A DNA stretch of 64,000 bases from Hordeum vulgare subsp. vulgare (Eukaryota > Streptophyta > Magnoliopsida > Poales > Poaceae). Of this stretch, positions 49,536-63,600 are shown piece by piece. A program made the position numbers and the translations under genes. Each line of letters starts with the position of its first letter. Positions within the stretch are counted from its first letter, which is position 1. Below the pieces are notes generated by a model that was given only the letters and a program-made list of their open reading frames with translations, was not told where the DNA came from and did not search any database. The DNA lies in assembly GCF_904849725.1 (NCBI RefSeq), contig NC_058518.1, positions 7,274,147 through 7,338,146 of the forward strand, in the 5' to 3' direction.

Positions 49536-50862
49536 GGATGTAGGTTAACCGGCGACATGCCGCTCTCAACGTGCAAGTGCAGCAGCCCTATAACGTGCGT
49601 CCACATGGATCTCTGCAGTTGGCCGGTGGAAATCCATGGTGATTCCTATGTATTTCTGGCAATGTGCAGGCTCACTGCTGGCGCTGGGTGGCTACTAGGG
49701 GCGTACAAAGGCGGCTAAGTTTTCCTTCATTTTAAATGGTATTCTTGATTTGCGACAATCCTAAGGGCCTATTTAGCGGGAAAAATCTACCAAAATACTT
49801 TACCTTGATTTTGGTGATACATTGGGTTTTCGAAGGCGGACCGAGAGGGAGCTCGAAGCACGCCTCCTGCAGGTGTAGATGGTCACGGTGGAACACATGG
49901 TTTGTGATTGATGAGATATTTTAGGAATTTTACGATGGAAGCCACCCGCAATTGCCCAACAATTTTGTGTGAATATTTACGAAAGAGTATGGCTTTGACA
50001 TTTAAAACATTTGGACATGTCCGAAATGTCTTTGACATTGATTGAAATATGAAAACAATAGAAATTTATGTGAGTATTTATAAATTATGTTTGTGAGCAT
50101 CGTGAGTGTACCTTTTCAAAGCTACATTTTTGTTTTGTGCGTGTACCATACAGTATTGTACAGGTCGACCAGGATAGAAAACCATGCGTGTTAGGATCTT
50201 GTTGCATGCAGCGTCACCATACAATATGAAGGCTCATGCGAGGGATGGTTCCAACTAGACAAAGATAATCCGGTCTTGATAGAGGGGCAAGGCTGTCCCG
50301 TCGACAGTTTTCTTGAAAAACCCTGCGATCGCTATGCACGTAGGAAGGGGGTTTGACAAAAAAGCGACGAATAGGTGAACGTCACCAATTTTTTAGATAA
50401 GAAAAAGGAGAAGAAGGATGTTTACCGTTTGCTAGCAGACCCTTATATTACGGACCTATATCGCGCGTTTACAGTTTGCAAAAAATCGCTTTTTACGACT
50501 AGCGAGGGTCGCGGCAAAACATAACCCGCATCGTGGAACTATAAAACAGAATATTCACGAATATTCTGTTCTACAGTTTCATGGGCAGGTTCTGTTCTGC
50601 CATGGCCCTTGCCAACCCGCAAATCGCAAGAATTCAAACTTACAATTTGGCATCAATTCCATTGATTTGTAGCAAATTTGAACAACCAAACACAATTTTC
50701 GCTCAAATTAAACCATTGTTTTTTTTATCAAGACACTAAAGAACATCATGCAAAAGCAACCACCATCTTCACCACCGTCTTGGTTCTCGTTTCTCTCCAC
50801 AACCCCAAAAGAATCTCACGCAAAAGCCATTATCATCTCCGTGACCATCATCGTCAACATCA

Positions 50863-51780
50863 TCACTCTCCATTTCCGCCACCCATTCCCCCACCGGCGC
50901 TGAAGTCATCACACCTTGCAGCCATCATTCTTCTCTTCAAGATTTCTTTTCTTGCCATATCATGTCATTCTTTGGTGATGTCGTTCATTTTATTGTGATT
51001 CATTGTCATGATCTTGTTCTCCTCTGCAAGAAGCTTGGACAAAGCCTTGTTCTCCTCGGTAAGGGCTTTCCTCTCCTCAATGGCGGCCTTGCACAACCCT
51101 TCTTCCTTGAGTAAGGGCCACTTTCTTGCTTCTCCTGCGCTTTCTTCTCGGCCAACTCCTGCTTCATCTCCTCATTTGATTGCACCATGATATCTATCTT
51201 ATCATGCAAGCTTGATGCCTTCGATTCCCTCTTGATCTTGTCCTTCGCCTTTTTGTTTCCATCCGACTTGTTCTTGTTTCTTGGGCCATCATCATCTTCA
51301 TCATCATCATCCGTCTCGGTGAGGGAGCCATTCTTCGGTGGGGATTCTTCCTCAATGAACTCCCAGTTTTGGCTATGTTGATGCAATTTCGAACAATGCT
51401 CTAGGTTGAATGACCTACCATGGGAAGCTTCCATGTCCTTGTACCTTTCTTGCACAATTACTCCTAAAAAACAAAAACAAAATTCAACATATGAAACATG
51501 TTTCAAACATTTAAAGTACAACGTGAGAAAGAACTCACATAGTTCAATTCAACGGTATCACTTGGTGGTGCATTGCGGTCTTATTCCAAGCAAGCAGCCC
51601 AACGGCTACAAACCGGCTTGATAGCGTCCCAACGACCTTGAAGAGACCTCAAGGTGAGCGGTGTTCTATTGGGATACTTCGCCATGAAGCAGAGGAATTG
51701 ACCCTCTATCATTTGCCAATAGCACTTGGCGGTTTGTCTGTGATGGTCGTCGCATCAAGAGACACAACTTCCCACGCCTT
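50863..51780 (-). pseudogene. Broken NAM-associated/SANT-like transposon gene, unit 4
   Basis: Same relic and the same disabling changes as in unit 1. Confidence 0.75.
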
Positions 51781-54663
51781 GATAAAAAACTAACAAAAGA
51801 ATTGTCACCGCATGTTAATTTTTATGCCAAACAAACTAACAACAAGAAGCTATGCATATTCTTCTTATTATTCCACTCAAATCATGGTGAAGTCAGATTT
51901 GATACAGGGGATTACTCCACTTTAAGATTATATACAATTTAAAGTTCAGAACCGAGTGACCATACCAGCAGAGGAGAGTAGTCTACTTTGAACCATGCTT
52001 GCGCCTTTGTTCTCAAATCACGCGAGAAAACCAAAACATACAAACTGTGCGTGCTATGCAGATGTGGAGGAGGGGGGAAGCTCACCATGTTTGCTAGGAT
52101 GGGCAAGCAGCCATCCGTCTGCTAGTCCTTCCACATGACCAATGTCCAGTCTATAATGAGCAAGCTAAAAAAAGTGTAATGTATGTGTCCAGTAAACATG
52201 CACACAACAAAATAGCAATCGGCCGGTCATCTAATCTATGTAAAACAATTCAGTGATCCCACTCCTATCTTGCATTGTTTCATTGACAAAACCCATTAAA
52301 ATGAGAGTCATGAATGAGTGAAAAGAAATACATGTTCTGTTATGGAGCTAGCAGTTAGGAAATAGCATGTCTAGCTTTCCAAATCAAGAAGATTTAGACA
52401 ATCGAGCAACAATAGATGATCAAGCAACAGTGAAAATGACCAAATGAACTGTACATGATCATAGGAACGATTGATATCAGGAATGCACTGTTAGGGTACA
52501 TAGGACAGAACATGCCAGAATTTGATAACAACCCTAGGAATCAAACAACCATGTCATCACTAGTAGACGAATCAGAGTTATAGTGTTTTAGAGGACATGC
52601 CATAAGGGGCTTCTTTATAACAAAGCCTGGTAAACCATCACACATATCACACAGCCAAAACATTCCAACCACTGGCATGGAGATCAACCAAGGACCAACT
52701 GCAACCAGCACACACATTACCCAGCACGTCGACAAGGGAAACACTCCAGCGCATGCAACACAATACCCGGCAAAAGACAAAAACTCATAGGACTAAAATT
52801 GAGGGCTAAATCCACTAATTATTTTACCATAATCACCACGAGAAGCACAAGTGCTTGCATTAGAGACCATCAGCGCAACCCAGAATCCTAGAAATTGCCA
52901 TGTAATTAAATGTACCAAGGATGGATGGTCATCAGCACAAGTGCTTGCATTGCAAGACGAGTGTTTGTGACTCCTTGAGCATCTCAATGAGTTCAAATCG
53001 ATTTCCGAATGCAACATCATATGTGAACTATAATTATGTGCAATAATTCTGCCAACATAAACAAAATGATACGAAAACAAGGCATGATCGTACTGAAGAA
53101 AACTAATAAAATGAGCCTACTACTAAGTTTTCCACTCATTCAAAATTCATTTGTACTTTCAAGTAATACTTTGACAAAAACTCAGGTATAACTTGGTATT
53201 TATAATATAGCAGGCCCCCAAAACAAAACGAAAATAACAAATGGCAACTCATATGTGACAATTCTAGTAAAAAGCAGCAGCAAGTGTGATAAAAGGAAGT
53301 TCTTGTACTAGGTTGTAGTAGCAGTTGCTAGTACCTTTCTTCACGGACAGATGAAGAACAATAATGTTCTCTTCCTTTTCCTGACTGAGATCAGCACCAC
53401 AATCTAGAATGTAACTGAAGAAGGGCGGGTTTAAGCCATCCACGGTGTGCCCCAACCTCCAGGGGAACCTTGACAATGTAACAATTTAATTCATGACACT
53501 GACAAAGACCAACATGTATATATATTAGGAAGTAGTAACAAACATGAGCAGGCTAATGGACATGGGAAGTGTGTAATCGTGTAAGGACAGGCTATGGTTT
53601 GATATATTCCAAATTATCACCATTTACATGAAAACCAAAAAGAACTGGACATATATTCACATGTTGAGCTATACTGTTTTTCCTGAATCCGAATAATGAT
53701 AGGATGCCCAGTTTACATAGTGCCTACTCCAGCCACCAAGTCTCTAATTTAGAAAGAATGGGCTATATTCTACACTAACCCAGCAACACAGACATGATGA
53801 TTCACTCCAACTGTATTTGAATATAAAATATATGTTTGGACCCCGGCTAGTCCCAGGGCCTATGCTAGTCCCAGGTTCCATTGAAACTAGTATAGAGCTT
53901 GCAAGTTGCAATTGTTGCATCAACATTGTGTACAATGATGTTTTGCCGGGGGGATGAGAATAGGAACGCGATGATGTGACACCTTTTGCACGCATCCTGG
54001 ATAGGAGCAGTTAGTAGATACGTGCTTTGCCGACTACTAGAACCGTGGTCCATGGCCATCAATACCACAAATGGAAGGACAGGCTAGTTGGTTCTGTAAA
54101 TTGAAAAAAAAACATTATTTCCATGTCAAAGTATTATGATAACAATCCGAAAATAGGAAATGGCCGATACTGAAATTTAAAGTATTGAACGTCACAAGCA
54201 TGGGTACAGCTAGTGTCACACGTCCAACAATCTAAAGTGAGACTACTGCTGCTATCACTGGCAGTGGAGCAGGAAAGGCGCTAGTTTTGACAACTTGTAT
54301 GTGTACTACTGCAAATGAACCAGATCAACCATGCGGCTAACTGAAAAATGGAAACAAAGTCCTCCACATGCCTTGGAATTATTTCTCACATGTTGACCCG
54401 ACAAACAATTAACTAGTTGATTACTCGGATGTATGCAGACCGTTATTTATTTCTTCAAGTAATTTTTCGTTTCAGGTGATCCAAGTCTAGCCAGAATTGC
54501 ACGAGGAATCGTACTTGCAAAATTAACTTGATGCTCGCGAGACTGGAGAGTGCTGCTACATGCACAAATTCAGTCTTCCAGGTTGACCTCTCAAATATTT
54601 TAGGTCTTGATAGATGACCATGTCATGGGCTCATGGCAACCTATGGTCACCATAGTACTATTA

Positions 54664-56010
54664 GAGTATCTCTAGCAGACCCCCTAAAAGGGCCGAACCC
54701 GCAAAATAACCGCCAAAATACAGGTCAAGGCGGAAAATGCTGCTAGACCAGACCCCACTACCGCGTCCGGCCCGTAATTTTTTTTTGCGGGGCGCGACAA
54801 AATGCCCACCCTAACCCGCGAAAATGCAGGTTCTTCCGCCCACCCCGTCGGTGCCCTGTATATATCTAAGCGGTTAGTTGGTGGGACATTTCACCCGCGC
54901 TTTTCCCCCACCTACCGCCGCCGGGTGCCGCCTTCGATTCCGGCCGTACCAGCCGTCCGGATCATGACGGTGGGCCGCCGCAGTCCCAAGATCGGCCTCC
55001 ACCACGCCCTCGTGCCTCGGCTTACCGGAAAGCTACAAATCGGTGGTTGTTTTGTCGCGACCACCAGATTGGCTTTTCCAGCCACCGTTGGCTGCACCAA
55101 AGCCATGGATTGGTCGGGAGCACCCCGCACAGCCTCGGCAAAGCGCGAGCGCCGCATGCAGGTACTGGTTCCATCCTCTAGTTGCTGGCGTCGGTTTGCC
55201 GGCAAGGACTCTTCCGGCCATCGCTTGGGCTCGGCTTGCCGATGCCACTCATAGAGTGCGATGACTGCCTAGAAACAGTGTTGCGGCTCACATCCAACAC
55301 ACGGCAGCACCTCGGATGGGTATTCTTCAAATGCAGAAACGACGGGGTATGCCCTTCTTCCTCTTCTGCTTTGTCAACTTATTTGGTTAAATTATGGTAG
55401 CTTATTGAGGTGTTCATCTGTGTAGGAAGGTAGATGCTAATTTTGGTATTGGAAAGAAGAATACATCGATCTATTGATAGAAAGAAACTTAATAGATGTT
55501 CGTGCACTCCTTAGTATAATTGAACCTAACGATGCAGCTGCATGTGCAATTAGAATAGATATTAGAGGTGAATCAACGTCTAATTGTTTAGAATCAAAGC
55601 CGAAGAATGAAGAATGCAAGATGAAGAACCCCTGGATCAACAATGAATGCATGGAGAAGATGTTGATCCAACTAGTGGGAGCAGTTATGGAAGTTGGATA
55701 TCTTCTAAAATGTCTAATTGTGGTTCTTGTTTTTTTTGGTCTTGCTGTTTTAGCAATAATTTGGTGAATTATGATGTATCCAATGCCTTTGAAGAAAATA
55801 AAGAAGCAACTAAATGTGTTTTCATGCCTGAAAATGCAATGGAAATAATAGATTTCGCAGGCCAGCGTGGGCGGCGGCCCAGCAGACCCCGTAAAATGGA
55901 CCCTCATAAAAGGATATTTTGCCGCACACGCCGGTCCACAAAAGGGTTTTTCCGCGAACTGCAAACGACTTTTGCGGATCGGCTTTATACGAGGTCTGCT
56001 ATAGATGCTC
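54664..56010. mobile_element. PIF/Harbinger-like element, unit 4
   Basis: TTA at 54661-54663 and 56011-56013. The private A at 56038 lies just outside the element. Confidence 0.8.
55242..55767 (+). pseudogene. GRF zinc-finger membrane gene with stop, unit 4
   Basis: Exons 55242-55346 and 55426-55767, with the same stop at 55438-55440. Confidence 0.7.
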
Positions 56011-56825
56011 TTACATATAAGCAGGAGTCAAATACACAAATTCAGACTGAAGAAGCCATACGTACATGTTCCATATATTATCATCTATCATATAAATGAA
56101 GCAGGTATTTGTTCTACCCGAGCGCAACCAGAGGGGAGCAGGGGAAGGAGAGGAGCTAACCATGACTGTTATGGAGCCGATGCCGAACAGGCAGCGGGTC
56201 CAACGAAAGAGCCTACCACCACACACCTCGATGAACCCCTTGTCATCTCGTGTACCGATGGAATCCTGCTGCTGCTGCACAAGAAGGACATAACGAATGT
56301 TGATCTCAAATGGAGAAGGAAAAGAAGAAATCATGTCCTAGTAATGGATCCAGTAACAAAGACCTGTCCTAGACGCTGGAGCGGGGCTCCATGGAGTTCA
56401 GCTTGGGGGTGCCCTCCCTGGGTGAGCTTGTCGAGCCCCACCAACACGTACCAATGTTTAGCACCTGCACATGCAGTGCAAAAAAGAGGTCAATCAACAT
56501 ACCAAAGTGATGAGAGGTTTATGACCATTGTCAACCTGAACCCATGGTCAATACTGTTCGATCTAGTACTGGTTTCCGTGTGGATGTGTGCCTAGCCAGT
56601 ATTCAAATTTATTGATTGAGCTCAATCCTTCTGCTCATGAACTTGCTCGTAGGGCTGCACGGTGGGTTTTTCCTGAAAAGGATGGACCTTTCATGTAGTT
56701 AATTCTGCTGGTATGACTTTAATCTTGTTCCTCCAAAATGGGGTAGAACATGGTGGTTTGATGACATATTTATCTGTTGTGGTTACTCTCAGTATCCGGC
56801 AATTACTTTCACCAACTCAAGAAAT

Positions 56826-58200
56826 TATACGAGGCCATGAAGTTCAAAATTTTGGATAGACATGTGTCACTTTTTAAAAAGAATGTTGATACAGAAGTGC
56901 ATCTCTCTCGAAGAAAAAGATACAGCTTTTTTGAAAACACATATACTATAGATAGGCAAGAACCTGTTTTTTTTTTCTTTTCTTTTAGAACAAATATAAT
57001 AGACTTGGCAAATGGCTGGACCTGTTTTACACGTTATTCAACAGAAGAGCATATAATGAACATTTTATTCCACAGTAATGTCAATGTGAGCACTCAAAAG
57101 CAATATGCTTCATTTCAATGGAGGAAAAAATATCCATTTGACACAGGGATACGGTCAATTTCAACAACAAAATAGGCAACATCACAGAAAAATAGAACTC
57201 CGGTGAGATTGTAGAGGTGTTGGCAAGAGCCTCTCTCTCTCCCAATGGATGCACACACGCGCGCAAGCTGTTGGAGCAAATTGACACAAGCAAAAACAGA
57301 GGAGGAGGAGAGCAGCACACACACAGATTTGTTTTGCAGGCAACGGATGCCTTTTTTCTTTCTTCTTGCTTGACCAACAACACACACCGGTTCTGCTTTT
57401 GATGTCCAGTTACAAAAATCATTTTCTTGTACCGAATTTGAGAGGGGAAGATGGGTTAGAGCAGCTTACTACCTTGACGAGCGAGGAGAACCAGAGGAGG
57501 GATGTCCATGGCGTACAGAGCAGCAGCACAACAAGCAGGTGCATGTCCCCTAGAGCAGCAGTACAGCAGGCGGATGAAACAACCTTCCTCTCCCATGGCG
57601 AAGGTGCTCGATCAGGGAGAGAGAAAAGGTGAGGTGAGGAAGAGCCTACAGAAATATTACGAGACCGAAAGTTGAAGATTTTGGAGAGACATGCGCGGCC
57701 TTCTTAAAAAGAATACTGATAGAGGCAAACTAGATGTACACAAAATAGAATAGAGCAGCTCATAATGTCTAGCACTATACACAAAATAGGCAACTTCAGA
57801 GAAAAATAGTAGTCGTACTCTAGTGAGATTGTAGGGAGGCGCCAAACCAGATGAGATCATGCGAATAACAAATCATTTTTTTGTAAAGATCTTTCAGGTA
57901 GGCAAGAACCTGTTTTTTTTTCGTTTTGAACAACTATAATAGAGCTGGCAAATGGTTGGCTCCTTCTTACAAGTCATTCAAAAGAATAGAACAGCTCCGT
58001 GATGTCTAGCACTCGAAAGCAATATGCTTCATTTCAAAGAAGGAAAAACAAAAAGACTCATTTGACAGAATAATAGGGCCAGTTCAACAACAAAATAGGC
58101 AACGTCGCAGAAAAATACTACTCTAATGAGCTGGATCATTTTCTTGTACCAAATCTGAGGAAATCTGAGAGGATGAGATGGGTCGGAGCAGCTTATTACT
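56826..58200. repeat. Diverged local duplication, unit 4
   Basis: Same arrangement as 7150-8525. Confidence 0.7.
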
Positions 58201-58513
58201 TCCTTTCTGGTTTAGGGTCTTGAGCAGCAGCACATGCCTCCTCTCCCATGGTGCCTTCCACGCTCGCCATGGCCGGTGATAGGGTTCAGGTTCCTCTTGC
58301 CTGCTAGGTCGCCATGGCCGCGGGCTAGGGAGGGAGGGACTGCTGCTGGTGTGGCCATGGCATCGAGCTAGGGTTTCGTCCTGAGCTGCTGGATTCGATC
58401 TGGGGTGTAGGGAGAGAAGGGTGGCGTAGAAGGCGGAGGCCGGAAGGTCGCCGACGAGTCTGGGAGTGGGGAGCTCGCCGGTTGTCGGAGAGGGAGGTGG
58501 TCATTGGCGGCTG

Positions 58514-58580
58514 GATGGGGATGGGGATGGGATGGGGATGGGGATGAGATGGGGTTGGGGTTGGGGTTGGGGGCGGGGTT
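58514..58580 (+). repeat. G-rich GGGGAT/GGGGTT tract, unit 4
   Basis: Identical by eye to the other three tracts. Confidence 0.9.
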
Positions 58581-59025
58581 GGTTGGGAATCGGGAAGGAG
58601 GGCCTATCGTCTCTACTGGTTGGTGTTTGGTTATCTTAAAAATCATTTTTAATTGGCACCGATGGGCCTGCCCGCTGCAATAGTTCAAAACCATGAAAAA
58701 TTTCATGTGGTCTTGGCGGGCCTGTACGCGCCGGTTCGAAACGAATTTTCCTTCTGGCGCGGACCAACAAGAGCGCGCGAGCCATAGAAGGTTTTCGTCA
58801 TCGACGAATGCTTCTGATTGGTCAGCGTTGAGCTCTCATGGATCGATCCCCTCCTTCCATTTGGTCCATTCATTTTTTCGAATCCAACGACATACACTTC
58901 ACGTCACGTGGATCATGCTCATTGCTCTCTGTATATCCCGTTTAACGATTCTAGCCTAAACTTCCTTCACCTATTATATATAAATCTAAATGTAAAACCT
59001 AATAAACATGTTCAATACAAATATA

Positions 59026-59121
59026 CTCCCTTCGTCTGGAATTACTTGTCGTAAAAGTAATAAAAATAAATGTATCTACAACTAAAATAAACCTAGATAC
59101 ATCCATTCCAAACGAAGGGAC
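59026..59121. mobile_element. Stowaway MITE, unit 4
   Basis: Same element and TA flanks. Confidence 0.9.
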
Positions 59122-59140
59122 TACGAAACTAAGAAGACGT

Positions 59141-59280
59141 TCAACTTTGTTGGTATAAGTTTTTTCTTCATGTCTACCTCGTCCCGTGTTCCTCCCTCGT
59201 CTGATGGTGGACACCCGACTAGTCCCTATAAATTTGACCATCAACTTTGTTGGTATAAGTTTTTTCTTCATGTCTACCTC
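59141..59280 (+). repeat. 40-bp direct repeat pair, unit 4
   Basis: Repeats at 59141-59180 and 59241-59280. Confidence 0.9.
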
Positions 59281-59560
59281 TCCTTTTGTTGCTATTATTT
59301 TGTCCCTATAAAAGGCACAGTGTCCACAACAGCAGCGATCAATTCATTGCATGCAATGGTATTAATTAGAAAAATTAACATTTTTTTTTCTTTTTTTTCT
59401 CTTCGTCTTGGCCGCGATGCACAACCTAAGATGACCTATACACCAAGAAGGAGGAAGTACCTCTCCTTGATACTACCCATAGTGGGAGTAACATAGGTAG
59501 TACTCCCTCAATCTGGGTTTTATAGAGCATGTGCTTAGTTCAACTTTGTTGATTCCATGC

Positions 59561-59829
59561 TTCATGGCGGTAAACGGGCTCAATGCAGTAAGGATCCCGG
59601 TGGGATGGTGGATTGCCACTGGAGATAACCCTCCGACTCCATACGTTGGAGGCTCTCTCCAAGCCTTGGACAACGCCTTTCGATGGGCAGAGTACGTAGT
59701 CTAATTCACGAAATTGATTTTTTTCGAAACTTATCAATACAAAATTAAAGGAATTATGAATTAATCAACACATTTGTGGATGTATTTGTAGGGCACGCAA
59801 GCTAGGAGTGATCATAGGCTTGCAAGAAG
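59561..59829 (+). pseudogene. GH5 glucan 1,3-beta-glucosidase fragment, unit 4
   Basis: Exon pieces 59561-59691 and 59792-59829. Confidence 0.75.
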
Positions 59830-59831
59830 CT

Positions 59832-59955
59832 CTTCGGTTGGGATTATTTCTCAATCAACTTTCACTTTTGGCTATGTTGATGCAATTTCAAACAATGCTT
59901 TAGGTTGAATGGCCTACCACAGGAAGCTTCCGTGTCCTTGTACCTTTCTTACAGA
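59832..59955 (-). pseudogene. Second fragment of the NAM-associated gene, unit 4
   Basis: Same as 10157-10280. Confidence 0.8.
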
Positions 59956-60400
59956 ATTTCTACCACAGGGAGTTTTTCCACATGGTTTCTCACGAAAGGT
60001 TTTTAATGAGGCAATATCAATGCAAGCATGGACGATATATGTCATTTTCTCTTTATTTTCCCACTGGGTTTTAGAAGGAGTTTTTCATGGCATATTGTAT
60101 GTTTTCTTCTCAATTTTTTCCACAGGGTTTTGGAGGAGAACATTTCAAAGATGATGGGTCTCAAGGACAAGCGAGGATTAGGGGGTGTTAGGATTTATTT
60201 TAAACTAATTATAATAATTAGGGAATAATCCTCCCTTGTACAGAACCGCTTCGTGCGGGTTGCTAGCCAACCGACGCGACGGTTTTTTCACGACCCCCAC
60301 GAGCGGACGCATCCGTTCGTGGCGACGGTTAATTCCCTGTGTATTTAATCCTCATGGATCATCCATGAAAGAGACAGTTCGATCAAATCATACTTTCACA
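59956..60400 (+). mobile_element. Ty1/copia 3' end with LTR, unit 4
   Basis: Putative LTR at 60186-60400 with one private change, C at 60364. Confidence 0.65.
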
Positions 60401-60699
60401 GATGCATGTGCTCTCTCATCGCGACTCTCTCCCTTCCTAATCAAAGAATAGATAAAACGAATAGACCATCTGATTTAAAACAAGAGTCCATGTGAATATG
60501 CACTTCCATATACACACGCGTGCTTATCCTACTAATCCATGGCTCTAACGCAGTTTGTTAGCTGCACGCATGAGTGCGTGCGTGGCTCTTTGCTTATCCT
60601 ACTAATCCACGCCAATATATCTTTCTTTCCCCAATAAATACACACGGCCGGCGGTGCGTGCGTGCATCCTTTCTTCTCCCTAGCTAGCAGCTTCTCGCC
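60401..60699 (+). promoter_or_regulatory. Beta-galactosidase promoter, unit 4
   Basis: Identical by eye to unit 1, with 19-mers at 60521-60539 and 60591-60609. Confidence 0.5.
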
Positions 60700-63600
60700 A
60701 TGGAGCGCGTGTCGTGGCAACCACTTGCGCTCCTCCTCCTCGCGGCGGCCGCGGCCGTCGCCAGCGGCACTGAGGTCGGGTACGACGGCCGGTCGATGGT
60801 CATCGATGGCGAGCGCCGCCTCCTCATCTCCGGCTCCATCCACTACCCCAGGAGCACGCCAGAGGTATGCATTGCACACGGAGCAGCAGATGAATACACC
60901 ATCGTCTCGTCTTAGTTTCCATGAATGAATTGTAAGTCTCGATCGTTGCTTGCCTGCAGATGTGGCCGGATCTGATCAGGAAGGCCAAGGAGGGCGGGCT
61001 GGACGCCATCGAGACGTACGTCTTCTGGAACGGCCACGAGCCTCGCCGCCGGCAGTACAACTTCGAGGGCAGCTACGACATCGTGCGCTTCTTCAAGGAG
61101 GTCCAGGACGCCGGCATGTACGCCATCCTCCGCATCGGCCCCTACATCTGCGGCGAGTGGAACTACGGCGGCCTGCCGGCATGGCTGCGCGACATCTCCG
61201 GCATGCAGTTCCGCATGCACAACAACCCCTTCGAGGTACCCACACTGCTAGCAGATCCTTCCCAACAATATAATGGTTTTCCTTGGAGGTCAAAATACGA
61301 CCAAGTTATTGATGCTTGCAGCAAGAGATGGAGACCTTCACGACCCTCATCGTCGACAAGCTCAAGGAGGCCAAGATGTTCGCCGGACAGGGAGGCCCCA
61401 TCATCCTCTCTCAGGTACGTAGTAACTAACTAATATTAATTATGTGAAACTTATCTAGCTTGCATTCCTAGCTACTTGTCGTCGACAAAAGAGTGGATCA
61501 GTGAATATAACATATATATATGTGAACAATTTACATATATAGATCGAGAACGAGTACGGGAACGTCATGGACAAGCTCAACAACGACGAGTCGGCGTCTG
61601 AGTACATCCACTGGTGCGCCGCCATGGCCAACAAGCAGAACGTAGGCGTGCCGTGGATCATGTGCCAGCAGGACCAAGACGTCCCACCCAACGTGGTCAG
61701 CGCATGCACATTTTCATCTTTCCTATTTTTGTCTCTACCAATTATTATTCTTCTTTCTTCCCAAGTGTAAAACAAAAAAAACTCAATGCTAAGTCTTCTT
61801 AATTACTAGATCAACACCTGCAACGGCTTCTACTGCCACGACTGGTTCCCCAAGAGGACCGACATCCCCAAGATCTGGACTGAGAACTGGACTGGCTGGT
61901 ACCCTACATATATATATACCTGGATCAACCTTTATATATTAATTTTCCTTCTTTTTTTCTTATGGAACCTACATGCATATGCGCGAAATTGGTTAGCACG
62001 TTCTACTATATGTTGAATGAAGTTCAGATTGCTCTTACATTTTATCCACGATATATAATTAGGTTCAAAGCCTGGGACAAGCCTGATTTCCACCGGTCCG
62101 CCGAAGACATCGCCTTCTCTGTTGCCATGTTCTTCCAGACGCGAGGATCGCTCCAGAACTACTACATGGTGATTGATTTATAACTAATCTATACTTTTCT
62201 CTTCTACATTAATTTCCATCCTCTAGCAGGCTGGCATGAACTGAATTTTACATCATTTGACATGTTGATCGTCAATTTATATGTGATCAGTACCATGGTG
62301 GCACCAACTTTGGCCGCACGTCGGGTGGCCCATACATCACAACCAGCTATGACTACGATGCCCCTCTCGATGAGTACGGTACGTGAACCATCTCTTGTTG
62401 TTCCTTCAATTCATATATTCGTCCCAAGCTTATTTGCATCTTGTAAATTAATAATTAGTGTCAATATGCAAATCATATTCATTATCCTTTTATGTTTTTG
62501 TTTTCAGGTAAAATCAGGCAGCCAAAATACGGGCACCTCAAGGACCTCCACAATGTCCTCAAGTCCATGGAGAAGATCCTACTCCATGGGGACTACAAGG
62601 ACACCACCATGGGCAACACCAACGTCATGGTAACTAACATGCATTCACATACAATACAAAAATCCTAGCACTGTTTTTAATGGTGTTCACAACAAAATTG
62701 ATCCATTTGGTTCATCAATATCTACACTAGGTTACCAAGTACACGCTGGACAACTCCTCTGCCTGCTTCATCAGCAACAAGTTCGACGACAAGGAGGTCA
62801 ATGTGACCCTCGACGACGGCGCAACCCATGTCGTGCCCGCATGGTCCGTGAGCATCCTGCCGGACTGCAAGACCGTCGCGTACAACAGCGCCAAGATCAA
62901 GACACAGACGTCGGTGATGGTGAAGAGGCCGGGGGTGGAAACCGTGACGGATGGCCTTGCTTGGTCGTGGATGCCCGAGAACCTCCATCCTTTCATGACG
63001 GACGAGAAGGGTAACTTCAGGAAGAACGAGCTGCTCGAGCAGATCGCGACGTCGGGCGACCAGAGCGACTACCTATGGTACAGGACAAGGTAATCAAACA
63101 TCTTGATGCTTAATACAGAACTACACTGTTGCATAAGATTGAAATATAAATTAATCTCTGGTGATGATCAAAATGTGCAGCTTGGAGCACAAGGGGGAAT
63201 CGAACTACAAGTTGCACGTGAACACGACTGGCCATGAGCTCTACGCTTTCGTCAATGGCAAGCTTGTTGGTGAGCGTCCCAATATACTCTGAGTGGTTTG
63301 CACACTGATGGATTAATGAACTTGATCAAGCTAATGTTAATTGATTTGATTAATTGGCATGCAGGGAGGCACTACGCTCCTAATGGCGGATTCGTCTTCC
63401 AAATGGAGACACCGGTGAAGCTCCACTCTGGCAAGAACTACATCTCCCTCCTCAGCGCCACCATCGGGCTCAAGAACTATGGTGCTCTGTTCGAGATGAT
63501 GCCCGCCGGCATCGTGGGAGGGCCGGTGAAGCTCGTCGACACCGTCACCAACACCACCGCCTACGACCTCTCCAACAGCTCCTGGTCCTACAAGGCCGGC

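Larger units (their letters stand above)
33114..49675. repeat. Tandem array unit 3 (16,562 bp)
   Basis: Third unit. Changes seen only here are C at 39157 (T elsewhere, silent in the GRF-gene frame), one extra A in intron 10 of the beta-galactosidase gene near 46771, T at 47161 (C elsewhere, giving T633I), and a poly-G run of 21, the longest of the three. Gene-free stretches match those of unit 1: 33114-34300, 35219-38098, 39452-40263, 42019-42463 and 47748-49675. Confidence 0.98.
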
